Source of the DNA: an uncultured Paracoccaceae bacterium
GTDB lineage: Bacteria; Pseudomonadota; Alphaproteobacteria; Rhodobacterales; Rhodobacteraceae
NCBI GenBank assembly: GCA_937900975.1
Contig: CALCPC010000460.1
Coordinates: 1-6,554 of the forward strand
DNA: 6,554 nucleotides
Direction: 5' to 3'
Position 1 is the stretch's first letter; every line of letters starts with the position of its first letter. The position numbers and the translations under genes were made by a program. Shown in pieces: positions 1 to 6,554 of the stretch. The notes beneath the pieces were generated by a model. That model worked only from the letters and a program-made list of their open reading frames with translations. It did no database searches and was not told the origin of the DNA.

Positions 1-488
1 TCTCGGAGCATCTGATCGACCATGTTGACCTTTCGGATGTTAAAACAATCGCTTACACGAACGCGGCGTCCATTGCGCGGGATCTCCTTAATCGTTTTGC
101 GACGGGCGAGTTCGACGTTTGCAAGCTCTATTTCGGCAAGTTTCAGTCGGTGATCAGCCAAGTTCCGACCGAAATGCAGCTGATCCCCGCGAAATTTGAC
201 GTGCCCGACGCGTCGGAAGCCGAGGGCGCAACCACGCCCTACGATTATGAGCCCGAGGAGGAGGCGATCCTCGCCGACCTGCTGCCCCGCTCGGTCGCGA
301 CGCAGGTCTTCACCGCACTTCTGGAAAACGCGGCGTCCGAGCAGGGCGCGCGGATGAGCGCGATGGACAACGCCACGCGCAACGCCGGTGAGATGATCGA
401 CAAGCTGACGATCCAGTTCAACCGCTCGCGTCAGGCTGCGATCACCAATGAGTTGATCGAGATTATTTCGGGCGCCGAGGCATTGTGA
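1..488 (+). CDS. atpG: ATP synthase F1 gamma subunit, C-terminal half (5' truncated by window edge)
   Basis: This is the 3' part of the gamma (central stalk) gene. Gamma rotates inside the alpha3-beta3 ring and couples proton flow through F0 to ATP synthesis on the cytoplasmic side of the membrane. The reading frame is open from base 3 and gives 161 residues up to a TGA at 486-488; family members are roughly 290 residues, so a little under half the protein is missing upstream. Recognition rests on the C-terminal helix: a [10 protein letters not shown] segment, then a NRSRQAAIT stretch and the gamma-signature-like end [15 protein letters not shown], where I-T-x-E and the late G-A are the conserved positions. 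The first ATG inside the window (150) is internal and not a start. The gene is first in the visible operon, with the next full-size gene 32 bases downstream. Identification is firm from sequence and context. Confidence 0.96.
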   Translation, partial: SEHLIDHVDLSDVKTIAYTNAASIARDLLNRFATGEFDVCKLYFGKFQSVISQVPTEMQLIPAKFDVPDASEAEGATTPYDYEPEEEAILADLLPRSVATQVFTALLENAASEQGARMSAMDNATRNAGEMIDKLTIQFNRSRQAAITNELIEIISGAEAL

Positions 489-517
489 TGCATGTGCTGG
501 GTGAGCATAGGGTTTGA
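488..517 (+). other. 9-codon mini-ORF overlapping the atpG stop codon
   Basis: The atpG stop overlaps an ATG as TGATG (486-490). From that ATG, nine codons (MHVLGEHRV) are read before a TGA at 515-517. This frame is the same as that of the next gene, whose ATG at 521 lies three bases beyond the stop. It could act as a leader peptide that passes terminating ribosomes from atpG to the downstream gene. It could also be the remnant of an older start of that gene, now cut off by an in-frame stop. It is seen directly in the sequence, but whether it is translated is inference. Confidence 0.3.
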
Positions 518-520
518 GGG

Positions 521-937
521 ATGAGCGCCGACGCACCGATGATCGTAACCCGCTATGTCCGCGCCCGCATGGAGCCGATCTTTCGGATTGAGAAAACGAA
601 AAATCAGATCGGCACCCGCAAGGTGTTGAAACGCAAGGGACTTGTGGGCAAACGGGTTGAAGTCGAAGAACCGGTCTTCGAGGAGATTCGCCACGAAACC
701 GGCGATTTCTCGGACGTGCGGGTCGACTACCAGCAATTGACAGAGATGCTAGAGCAGGTCTGCGAAGAGATGGAGCGGGCCGGGTACAACGTCATCTCCA
801 TCACGCCCATCAATGAGGGCAACTATCGGTACAAATCCGACAGCAACGCAAGCAGTACGCTCGCCTGGGCATGGGGCTATGGGTATAGCCTCACCCGGGG
901 CGCAGTGATCGTCGGCCGGCGCGCGGCCGCAAACTGA
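521..937 (+). CDS. Conserved-position unknown protein between atpG and atpD
   Basis: A 138-residue, probably cytoplasmic protein that I cannot assign to a known domain. It has no signal peptide or clear membrane helix. Visible parts are a basic stretch (about 20-46: many K/R, including KVLKRKG), an acidic stretch (47-60), a likely amphipathic helix (70-88, QQLTEMLEQVCEEMERAGYN) and an aromatic, Gly-rich C-terminus (about 112-132, with AWAWGYGYSLTRG). It sits 32 bases after atpG and 18 bases before atpD, so it is surely in the same transcript. The ATG at 521 is preferred: AGGG at 509-512 is a usable ribosome site with an 8-base gap, and a TGA at 515-517 blocks any earlier start. The ATG at 539 lacks a ribosome site. 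From memory, Rhodobacter blasticus has an unknown gene at the same place in its atp operon. Any role in F1 assembly or regulation is inference from position only. Confidence 0.85.
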   Translation: MSADAPMIVTRYVRARMEPIFRIEKTKNQIGTRKVLKRKGLVGKRVEVEEPVFEEIRHETGDFSDVRVDYQQLTEMLEQVCEEMERAGYNVISITPINEGNYRYKSDSNASSTLAWAWGYGYSLTRGAVIVGRRAAAN

Positions 938-2377
<1,440 letters not shown>

Positions 2378-2389
2378 TCGGCGCCTTAA

Positions 2390-2413
2390 GGGGGGGCGGA
2401 GCATCCGCCTCCC
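2390..2413 (+). promoter_or_regulatory. Intercistronic stem-loop between atpD and atpC
   Basis: A 10-pair stem starts 13 bases after the atpD stop: 2391-2400 (GGGGGGCGGA) pairs with 2404-2413 (TCCGCCTCCC), with one G-U pair and a three-base GCA loop. No T-run follows, so it does not look like an intrinsic terminator. It ends 12 bases before the atpC ribosome site. Likely roles are mRNA 3'-end protection of atpD or tuning of atpC output relative to atpD, since F1 has one epsilon per three beta. The pairing is seen; the function is inferred. Confidence 0.55.
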
Positions 2414-2438
2414 GTGCCGCGAGCCGGAAGGACACAGC

Positions 2439-2825
2439 ATGAAACTCGACATCGTCACGCCCGAACGTCAGCTTTTATCGGCCGAAGTTACCAGTGTTCA
2501 GTTGCCCGGGATGGAGGGTGACATGACCGTCATGGAGGCCCACGCCCCTGTGATCACAACGCTGCGGCCGGGCATTTTGACCGTCACCGGCGGCGACGGC
2601 CCGTCCGAATTCGTCGTGACCGGCGGCTTTGCCGAGATCGGCGAGACGGGCACGTCGGTGTTGGCCGAGCAGGCCGTGCCGCGCGCCGAGGCTGCGATGG
2701 ACATGATCGAGGCCGAACAAAAGGCCGCTGAGACCGCGCGGGAGCTTGCCCCCGCGGAAGAGCGTCCGGCCCTCGATCAGCGCATCAACGACCTCGGCAC
2801 CTTGGCGACCACGCTTGGGCTTTGA
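2439..2825 (+). CDS. atpC: ATP synthase F1 epsilon subunit
   Basis: Epsilon sits at the foot of the central stalk, binds gamma and the c-ring, and in many bacteria inhibits ATP hydrolysis through its C-terminal helices. The 128 residues start [10 protein letters not shown], the usual epsilon N-terminus. The beta-sandwich domain covers about 1-84, with the conserved core [16 protein letters not shown] (22-37) and TTLRPGIL (40-47). An Ala/Glu-rich helical part follows (about 82-128), slightly short compared with the roughly 138 residues of E. coli. The start is supported by a strong ribosome site, GGAAGGA at 2426-2432, six bases upstream. It is the last gene of the atp operon here, behind the hairpin that follows atpD. 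Family assignment is firm; whether the short C-terminus still inhibits hydrolysis cannot be judged from sequence. Confidence 0.97.
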   Translation: MKLDIVTPERQLLSAEVTSVQLPGMEGDMTVMEAHAPVITTLRPGILTVTGGDGPSEFVVTGGFAEIGETGTSVLAEQAVPRAEAAMDMIEAEQKAAETARELAPAEERPALDQRINDLGTLATTLGL

Positions 2826-2827
2826 GC

Positions 2828-2908
2828 CCCGGCAGTGCCGCCGCCCCCGTCCGAGGTTTGCCTGACGCCGCCGTTTGTGACCCGGCGGTTTGGATCGACA
2901 CTGCCGGG
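2828..2908 (+). repeat. Nested inverted-repeat structure directly after atpC
   Basis: Two perfect 10-base arms, CCCGGCAGTG (2828-2837) and CACTGCCGGG (2899-2908), begin two bases after the atpC stop. They enclose a second perfect stem, CCGCCG (2868-2873) with CGGCGG (2883-2888), around a 9-base loop; TTT follows that inner stem at 2889-2891. The left arm also forms a small local hairpin (2830-2840). There is no real T-run, so a classical intrinsic terminator is not clear. It may be an operon-end structure that stabilises the atp mRNA or slows readthrough into the next genes. The pairing is seen; the function is inferred. Confidence 0.5.
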
Positions 2909-2988
2909 CCGTGATATCGCGGCCTTCGGCGGGATTGGACGCGTTGGCGCGCGTTTCTTGGCGCTTTTGGGAAAAAAGTCCGGCGGGA

Positions 2989-3004
2989 CCTTTCGGCCGG
3001 AAGG
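2989..3004 (+). repeat. Small hairpin in the atpC downstream gap
   Basis: CCTTTC (2989-2994) pairs with GGAAGG (2999-3004), including one G-U pair, around a GGCC loop. It lies in the 231-base gap between atpC and the next plausible gene. That gap otherwise holds an A6 stretch (2972-2977), the larger inverted repeat just after atpC, and no clear promoter. The reading frame that runs through the gap from a GTG at 2835 has no ribosome site and crosses the inverted repeat, so I do not count it as coding. No function is assigned. Confidence 0.25.
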
Positions 3005-3056
3005 CTCATCTGGCTTTGGCGCTTCGCGACCCCGACCCGTGGGCAGAGCAAAGATC

Positions 3057-3650
3057 ATGATGAACGATGCGCCGAAGGTTGCGGCGCATCCGCGCCGCGG
3101 CGCGGGGCCGAAACTGCCCCGAACGGACGCGGCGCGGGCCGCGAACGCCTGCGGCCGAGAGGCCTTTGCGACTGTCAACCCTATCGTCCATTTGCGGAAG
3201 CATGTGGGTGCGCAGGCCATTTCGCGCGCCCTGGCGCGGCGAAGCGGCGTTTGGCACCTCGATGGCACCGGCGCGACGGTGGCCGAGCGCGCCCACGCTG
3301 CAACACGTTACGACGCGCTGTCCAAGGATACCGCCTTTTTCCACACCGTGACTGCGGCGGAGCGCGCGGGATCGCGCCACATCGCTGCTGAGTTCGGCGG
3401 GGCCGCCCGCCCGTTGCGGTCCGAGGATCTGGTCAACACCCCCGATGCGACGCCTCACCGCGTCGTGGCGCATACCGCGCGCGCGGGTCTCTCGCCGGCT
3501 CGTCCGGCCCGGCGGCCGCCGTTTGAAAAAGCCGTGCCCGAAGCGCTGACCGCCCGGATCAAAGCCGGCTTGCGCGGTTATTTAAGGCGGGAAGGGCTGT
3601 CGGATCTGCCCCCCATGCCGGGCCTTGTCGGGGATAGGGCCCATTTTTGA
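3057..3650 (+). CDS. Hypothetical Ala/Arg-rich protein upstream of sulfotransferase-like gene
   Basis: A 197-residue reading frame I do not recognise. Support for coding is a mostly G/C third position through the frame and the 26-base overlap with the next gene, which is itself plausible. The N-terminal 40 residues are Ala/Arg/Pro-rich and low in complexity; residues 41-135 look more like a folded domain (NPIVHLRKHV, GVWHLDGTG, YDALSKDTAFFHTV). The C-terminal part has an Ala/Arg/Pro linker (138-155) and a likely helix (160-178). No signal peptide, membrane helix, nucleotide loop or sulfotransferase motif is visible. The start is uncertain: ATG at 3057 or 3060 with a weak AGAG site at 3044-3047, or a GTG at 2835 only nine bases after atpC. 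It may be a partner of the sulfotransferase, a diverged or decayed gene, or a non-coding open frame in GC-rich DNA. Confidence 0.45.
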   Translation: MMNDAPKVAAHPRRGAGPKLPRTDAARAANACGREAFATVNPIVHLRKHVGAQAISRALARRSGVWHLDGTGATVAERAHAATRYDALSKDTAFFHTVTAAERAGSRHIAAEFGGAARPLRSEDLVNTPDATPHRVVAHTARAGLSPARPARRPPFEKAVPEALTARIKAGLRGYLRREGLSDLPPMPGLVGDRAHF

Positions 3651-4638
3651 GCGTCTGATCCTCCATATCGGGGCGCATAAGACCGGGACGACCTCGATCC
3701 AACAGAGCCTAACAGGCAACCCCGATCTGGCGGCGGCTGGCGTTTACATGCCGACCGATCGCGGGAGGCTTCTGGGCCATTTCACGCAAAATATCGGCCG
3801 GATCTACCCGGGGCTTGCCGCGCAGAACCCGCCCGACGCCCTGCGCGGGCAATGCACCGCAGCCTTTGAGGCCCTGGCGGCGGCGGCCGCGGCCCCGGCC
3901 TTCGACCAAGCGCTTTTCAGTTGTGAGGAGCTTCTTTTCCTTCCCCTGGCCGACATCGCAGCGATGGCCGCAAAACTCCGTCCCTTGGCCGCGCAGATTG
4001 AGGTCGTCTATTATGTGCGGCACCCAAAGGCGCGCCTCCCGTCGCTGTTGAGCGAAATGATCAAATCGCGGTGGGCAACGCTCGACACCGATCTTGCCCC
4101 GTTAATCGAGAACTACGCGGGCATCTTTGCGCCCTGGACGGCGGCCTTCGGCGCCGACGCGCTGCGGGTGCGGCCGTTTCGGGGGCCGGACGGCACTGCC
4201 GACCCGGTCGAGGAGTTCTGCGCAGCCATTGGCGTGCCAGAGCTTGCAAAACGCCTTCCCCCGCGGCGCCTGAACCGCGGCCTGAGCGCGCCGGCCGTGG
4301 CGATCAAAAGCGCGCTGAATGCGACCGGGCGCATCAAAACGCACAACCCCCGCCTTGTCCGCGCGCTAGAGGCCATCGACGGGCCCAAATTCGCCTTGCC
4401 CGCTGCCCGGTTGCGTCCGCTGGAGCCTGAGATTGCCCGTCAACTGGCCTGGCTTGCCGCCCATCACAACGTGCGCCCCGCGCCGCCGCCAGAACGCCCC
4501 GACCCGGATGCGCCGACCTTCAATGAAGCGGCGCTGCAAAGCCTTGGCGCGCTGCTTTTGGATCAATCGGAGGAAGAGGCCCGCCTAAAGGCCCGTGTCA
4601 AAACGCTGCGCGCGCGGCTTGACGGGCAAACCCGCTAA
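3625..4638 (+). CDS. Sulfotransferase-family protein (HKTGTT type), apparent TTG start
   Basis: Sulfotransferases move a sulfuryl group from PAPS to a hydroxyl or amine on a glycan, lipid or small molecule. The 337-residue product opens with the 5'-phosphosulfate loop HIGAHKTGTTSIQ (14-26). It continues with FSCEELLFL (98-106) and the 3'-phosphate site YYVRHPKARLPSLLSEMIK (129-147, R132 and S140). ENYAGIFAPWTAAFG (162-176) and RVRPF (181-185) follow, as in bacterial relatives of this type. RRLNRGLSAPAV (214-225) resembles the family's Asn/Ser motif. The C-terminus (about 315-334) is a charged helix. No signal peptide is seen, so it is cytoplasmic. The only usable start in frame is TTG at 3625, without a good ribosome site, 26 bases before the upstream stop at 3648-3650, suggesting coupled translation. 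Family is fairly sure; substrate is unknown. Surface polysaccharide modification is a guess. Confidence 0.8.
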   Translation: MSGIGPIFERLILHIGAHKTGTTSIQQSLTGNPDLAAAGVYMPTDRGRLLGHFTQNIGRIYPGLAAQNPPDALRGQCTAAFEALAAAAAAPAFDQALFSCEELLFLPLADIAAMAAKLRPLAAQIEVVYYVRHPKARLPSLLSEMIKSRWATLDTDLAPLIENYAGIFAPWTAAFGADALRVRPFRGPDGTADPVEEFCAAIGVPELAKRLPPRRLNRGLSAPAVAIKSALNATGRIKTHNPRLVRALEAIDGPKFALPAARLRPLEPEIARQLAWLAAHHNVRPAPPPERPDPDAPTFNEAALQSLGALLLDQSEEEARLKARVKTLRARLDGQTR

Positions 4639-4673
4639 AGCAGCCTCGGATCGGGTGGGTGAGGTCATACGCC

Positions 4674-4685
4674 GTTGCGCGCAAC
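4674..4685. repeat. 12-base perfect palindrome in the convergent gap
   Basis: GTTGCGCGCAAC reads the same on both strands, between the stop of the sulfotransferase-like gene and the end of prs. One such palindrome is expected by chance in a window of this size, so it is listed only as a possible small protein-binding site or hairpin. Confidence 0.2.
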
Positions 4686-4702
4686 CTGAGCCTATACATC
4701 AC

Positions 4703-4766
4703 AAAGCGCGTCGGAGCCTTTGATTTCACGCAGCGTTTGGGATCCAGGGTTGTCCCGACACGCTTT
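4703..4766. terminator. Imperfect inverted repeat at the end of prs, possible two-way transcription end
   Basis: Arms 4703-4714 (AAAGCGCGTCGG) and 4755-4766 (CCGACACGCTTT) match at 11 of 12 positions, 40 bases apart. The right arm overlaps the prs stop codon (TAA on the - strand, 4765-4767). The genes on both sides converge here, so a two-way terminator is expected. The loop is long and neither strand has a strong T-run, so this is a weak candidate. Nothing else terminator-like is visible in 4639-4764. Confidence 0.25.
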
Positions 4767-5787
4767 AGAAAACCCGCTCTGGCGGATAGGACACCTCATA
4801 GATTGGCGCCAGCGTGGACAGATCGAAAAGGGATGAAACGGAGGTGCCGTTGGCGATGTTTTGGATGGCTTGTGCAAACATCGGCGCGGTGGGGATGATG
4901 CGGATGTTGGCCGCGTCTTTGACGGCGGCGGTGGGTTGGATGGAGTCTGTGATGACCAGGCTTTTCAGGGCCGATCCGCTGATCCGCTCCACCGCCGGGT
5001 CCGACAGCACGCCGTGGCTGATATAGGCATGAACCTCTGACGCGCCAGAGTCGCGCAAAAGCTCCGCAGCTTTGCAAAGCGTGCCGGCGGTGTCGCAGAT
5101 ATCGTCGACGATCACGCAGATCCGGTCCTCCACATCGCCGATCACGGTCATTGAGCCAATCTCACCGGGTGCCGGCCGCCGCTTGTCGACAATCGCCAGA
5201 TCGGCGCCCAAACGCTCTGCCAACTCCCGCGCGCGGCCGACGCCGCCAACATCCGGCGACACGACCGTCATTCGATCCAGGTTGTCGAACATGTGCCGGA
5301 TATCCAACGCGAAAATCGGTGCCGCGTAGAGGTTATCGACCGGAATGTCGAAAAAGCCCTGGATCTGCGCCGCGTGAAGATCCATCGTCAGCACCCGCTC
5401 AATCCCCGCTTCGGTCAAAAGGTTGGCCACAAGCTTGGCCGAAATCGGCGTCCGCGCCTTCGTCCGCCGATCCTGGCGTGCATAGCCGAAATAGGGGATC
5501 ACCGCCGTGATGCGCACCGCCGAGGAGCGTCGGAGCGCGTCCGAGATGATCAGAAGTTCCATCAGATTGTCATTGGCGGGATTAGACGTCGACTGGACGA
5601 TGAACATGTCCTCGCCCCGAACATTCTCAAAAACCTCGACAAAGATTTCGCCGTCGTTGAACCGTTCGACACGGGCTTTGACAAGTTGGACCTTTTCCCC
5701 GCGGTGAAAGCTCATGCGTCGGGCGACCGCTTGTGCCAGGGTGGTGTTCGAATTGCCTGCGATAAGCTTGGGTTGCTTGGCTGTCAT
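4765..5787 (-). CDS. prs: Ribose-phosphate pyrophosphokinase (PRPP synthetase)
   Basis: Makes 5-phosphoribosyl 1-diphosphate from ribose 5-phosphate and ATP in the cytoplasm, feeding purine, pyrimidine, NAD, histidine and tryptophan synthesis. The 340-residue product is a class I enzyme, somewhat longer than the roughly 315 residues of E. coli. Motifs in order: FNDGE (43-47), [10 protein letters not shown] (99-108, ATP loop), [11 protein letters not shown] (136-146, metal and PRPP signature), [10 protein letters not shown] (177-186), DKRRP (201-205, catalytic flexible loop with K202) and the ribose-phosphate loop [12 protein letters not shown] (225-236). All key residues are present. The ATG at 5787 is chosen because AAGGGG (5794-5799, - strand) lies six bases upstream; a TTG six codons earlier lacks such support. 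The gene is monocistronic here, convergent with the sulfotransferase-like gene and divergent from the isomerase-like gene. Confidence 0.98.
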   Translation of the reverse strand: MTAKQPKLIAGNSNTTLAQAVARRMSFHRGEKVQLVKARVERFNDGEIFVEVFENVRGEDMFIVQSTSNPANDNLMELLIISDALRRSSAVRITAVIPYFGYARQDRRTKARTPISAKLVANLLTEAGIERVLTMDLHAAQIQGFFDIPVDNLYAAPIFALDIRHMFDNLDRMTVVSPDVGGVGRARELAERLGADLAIVDKRRPAPGEIGSMTVIGDVEDRICVIVDDICDTAGTLCKAAELLRDSGASEVHAYISHGVLSDPAVERISGSALKSLVITDSIQPTAAVKDAANIRIIPTAPMFAQAIQNIANGTSVSSLFDLSTLAPIYEVSYPPERVF

Positions 5788-5819
5788 CGACGACCCCTTG
5801 CGCAATCAAAGTTGCGCCC

Positions 5820-5848
5820 CCTTAGCACTCCCCCCACCGCAATGCCAA
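5820..5848 (-). promoter_or_regulatory. prs: Possible prs promoter
   Basis: On the - strand, TTGGCA (5843-5848) is a good -35 match. Seventeen bases on is CTAAGG (5820-5825), a weak -10, 32 bases upstream of the prs ATG. The -35 is convincing and the -10 is not, so confidence is low. Confidence 0.3.
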
Positions 5849-5915
5849 CACTTCGACGATGTGTGCCGATCCTCACAGCCGCTGGCGGCGCTGACGCGCA
5901 ATCGCCAGAATTTGT

Positions 5916-5978
5916 GGTTACCTATATGTTGCATCTCACTATGCCTTTAACACGCTATGGGTTAGGACACGGGTAACC
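5916..5978 (+). promoter_or_regulatory. Divergent intergenic region with paired GGTNACC sites, candidate promoter of isomerase-like gene
   Basis: The 205-base gap between the two divergent starts must hold promoters for both. Near the + strand gene, GGTTACC (5916-5922) and GGTAACC (5972-5978) form an inverted pair, each itself a GGT-N-ACC near-palindrome. Between them is a poor -35/-10-like pair, TTGCAT (5929-5934) and CGCTAT (5953-5958), with an 18-base spacer. The stretch 5900-5960 is visibly more AT-rich than its surroundings, as expected of a promoter. Assignment of the sites to any regulator is not possible from sequence. Confidence 0.3.
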
Positions 5979-5992
5979 GAAGGGGGGCGACC

Positions 5993-6554
5993 ATGACTGC
6001 AATCGACTATTATTTCACGCCCTTGTCGCCGTTCACCTATCTGGCCGGCCTGGAACTGGAGGCGATTGCAGCGCGTCACGGCGCCACGATTTCCTATAAG
6101 CCCTTCAATCTTATGGCTATTGGCAAGGAAACCGGCTTCGTTCCCGTGCCCCAGCGCCACGAAAGCCGCCAAACCTATCGCATGCAGGAGCTGCGGCGCA
6201 TCGCTGCCTTCCGCAATCTGCCCATCACGCTGAAGCCGGCGCATTGGCCCAGCAATCCGGTGCCCGCCGCAACCGCGATTATTGCGGCGCAAGAGGCCGG
6301 CGGCGGCGATCTTGGGCTTTTGGTCCACGCCATTATGCGCAGTTGTTGGGCAGAGGAGAAGGATTTCGCCGAGGATGCGGTGATTGCCGCCTGCCTTTCC
6401 GAGGCTGGCTTTGACCCGGCGCTTGCCGGCGCGAATATGTTGAAGGGCGCTGAGACTTATCAGCGCTTTTCGGATGAGGCTTTGGCCGCCGGTGTCTTCG
6501 GCTCTCCTTTTTATGTGGTGGGGGACGAGAAATTTTGGGGGCAGGACCGGCTTG
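5993..6554 (+). CDS. 2-hydroxychromene-2-carboxylate isomerase family protein (DsbA-like/kappa-GST fold), 3' truncated
   Basis: The visible 187 residues belong to the thioredoxin-fold family that holds NahD-type 2-hydroxychromene-2-carboxylate isomerases and kappa-class glutathione transferases. NahD uses glutathione to isomerise an intermediate of naphthalene breakdown. Family marks are the N-terminus IDYYFTPLSPFTYLAG (4-19) with S12 at the catalytic serine position, SNPVPAATAI (87-96), the helical insert, and the end VFGSPFYVVGDEKFWGQDRL (168-187), matching the conserved FG-x-P and W-G-x-D-R-L segments. There is no Cys-x-x-Cys, so it is not a disulfide oxidase. The start at 5993 has an excellent ribosome site, AAGGGGGG at 5980-5987, five bases upstream. 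It is close to complete; family members are about 200 residues. No aromatic-degradation genes are visible, so the true substrate is open; a general glutathione-dependent role is equally likely. Confidence 0.88.
   Translation, partial: MTAIDYYFTPLSPFTYLAGLELEAIAARHGATISYKPFNLMAIGKETGFVPVPQRHESRQTYRMQELRRIAAFRNLPITLKPAHWPSNPVPAATAIIAAQEAGGGDLGLLVHAIMRSCWAEEKDFAEDAVIAACLSEAGFDPALAGANMLKGAETYQRFSDEALAAGVFGSPFYVVGDEKFWGQDRL

Noticed and set aside
2835..3056. N-terminal extension of the unidentified gene to a GTG at 2835
   Set aside because: The GTG lies inside the left arm of the inverted repeat without a ribosome site, and the added 74 residues are low-complexity Pro/Gly/Arg sequence. A start at 3057 or 3060 is preferred, though not proven.
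2777..3268. - strand reading frame of 163 codons across the end of atpC and the downstream gap
   Set aside because: Overlaps atpC antisense, is very rich in Arg/Pro/Ala, crosses the inverted repeat, and has no recognisable motif. A second - strand frame at 3006-3473 was dropped for the same reasons.
4071..4430. Overlapping + and - strand frames inside the sulfotransferase-like gene
   Set aside because: All have Arg/Pro/Ala-rich shadow composition, while the main frame shows clear sulfotransferase motifs throughout.
5788..5805. Earlier TTG start for prs adding six residues
   Set aside because: The ATG at 5787 has a well-spaced AAGGGG ribosome site that would lie inside the extended coding sequence, and the known family N-terminus fits the ATG.
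5293..5976. + strand reading frame of 227 codons opposite prs
   Set aside because: Antisense to a fully intact prs with all motifs; its extension into the intergenic region has no family features.
5993..6554. Reading the right-edge gene as a disulfide oxidoreductase (DsbA)
   Set aside because: The fold family is shared, but the catalytic Cys-x-x-Cys is absent and a serine sits at the isomerase/kappa-GST position.

Overview
The window looks like a chromosomal segment of a GC-rich alphaproteobacterium, most likely of the Rhodobacterales (Rhodobacter/Roseobacter group). The evidence is the atpG - unknown gene - atpD - atpC order (an extra gene between gamma and beta is, from memory, described for Rhodobacter blasticus), the alphaproteobacterial style of the AtpD and Prs sequences, and the high GC at third codon positions. 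No RNA gene, insertion sequence, CRISPR array or phage gene was seen.

Layout. Positions 1-2825 are the 3' half of an F1-ATP synthase operon on the + strand: the C-terminal half of atpG (gamma), a 138-residue protein of unknown function, complete atpD (beta) and complete atpC (epsilon). A 9-codon in-frame mini-ORF links atpG to the unknown gene, and a strong intercistronic hairpin separates atpD from atpC. Positions 2826-3056 carry no convincing gene but hold a nested inverted-repeat structure directly after atpC. Positions 3057-4638 hold two overlapping + strand genes: an Ala/Arg-rich protein I cannot identify, then a sulfotransferase-fold protein that appears to start at TTG. Positions 4639-4764 are a short convergent gap. 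Positions 4765-5787 on the - strand are prs (PRPP synthetase). A 205-base divergent intergenic region follows, then the start of a DsbA-like/kappa-GST protein of the 2-hydroxychromene-2-carboxylate isomerase family, which runs off the right edge.

How the genes work together. The first block makes the gamma, beta and epsilon parts of the F1 motor. The unknown protein is placed as if co-expressed with F1, but its sequence gives no function. The sulfotransferase-like pair behind atpC looks like an independent accessory addition, possibly for cell-surface glycan or other small-molecule sulfation. prs and the isomerase-like gene are transcribed divergently and have no evident metabolic link to the ATP synthase genes.

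The best candidates for something under-described are the unknown gene inside the atp operon with its mini-ORF, and the unidentified ORF with the structured region after atpC. I see no sign of a wholly new multi-gene system.
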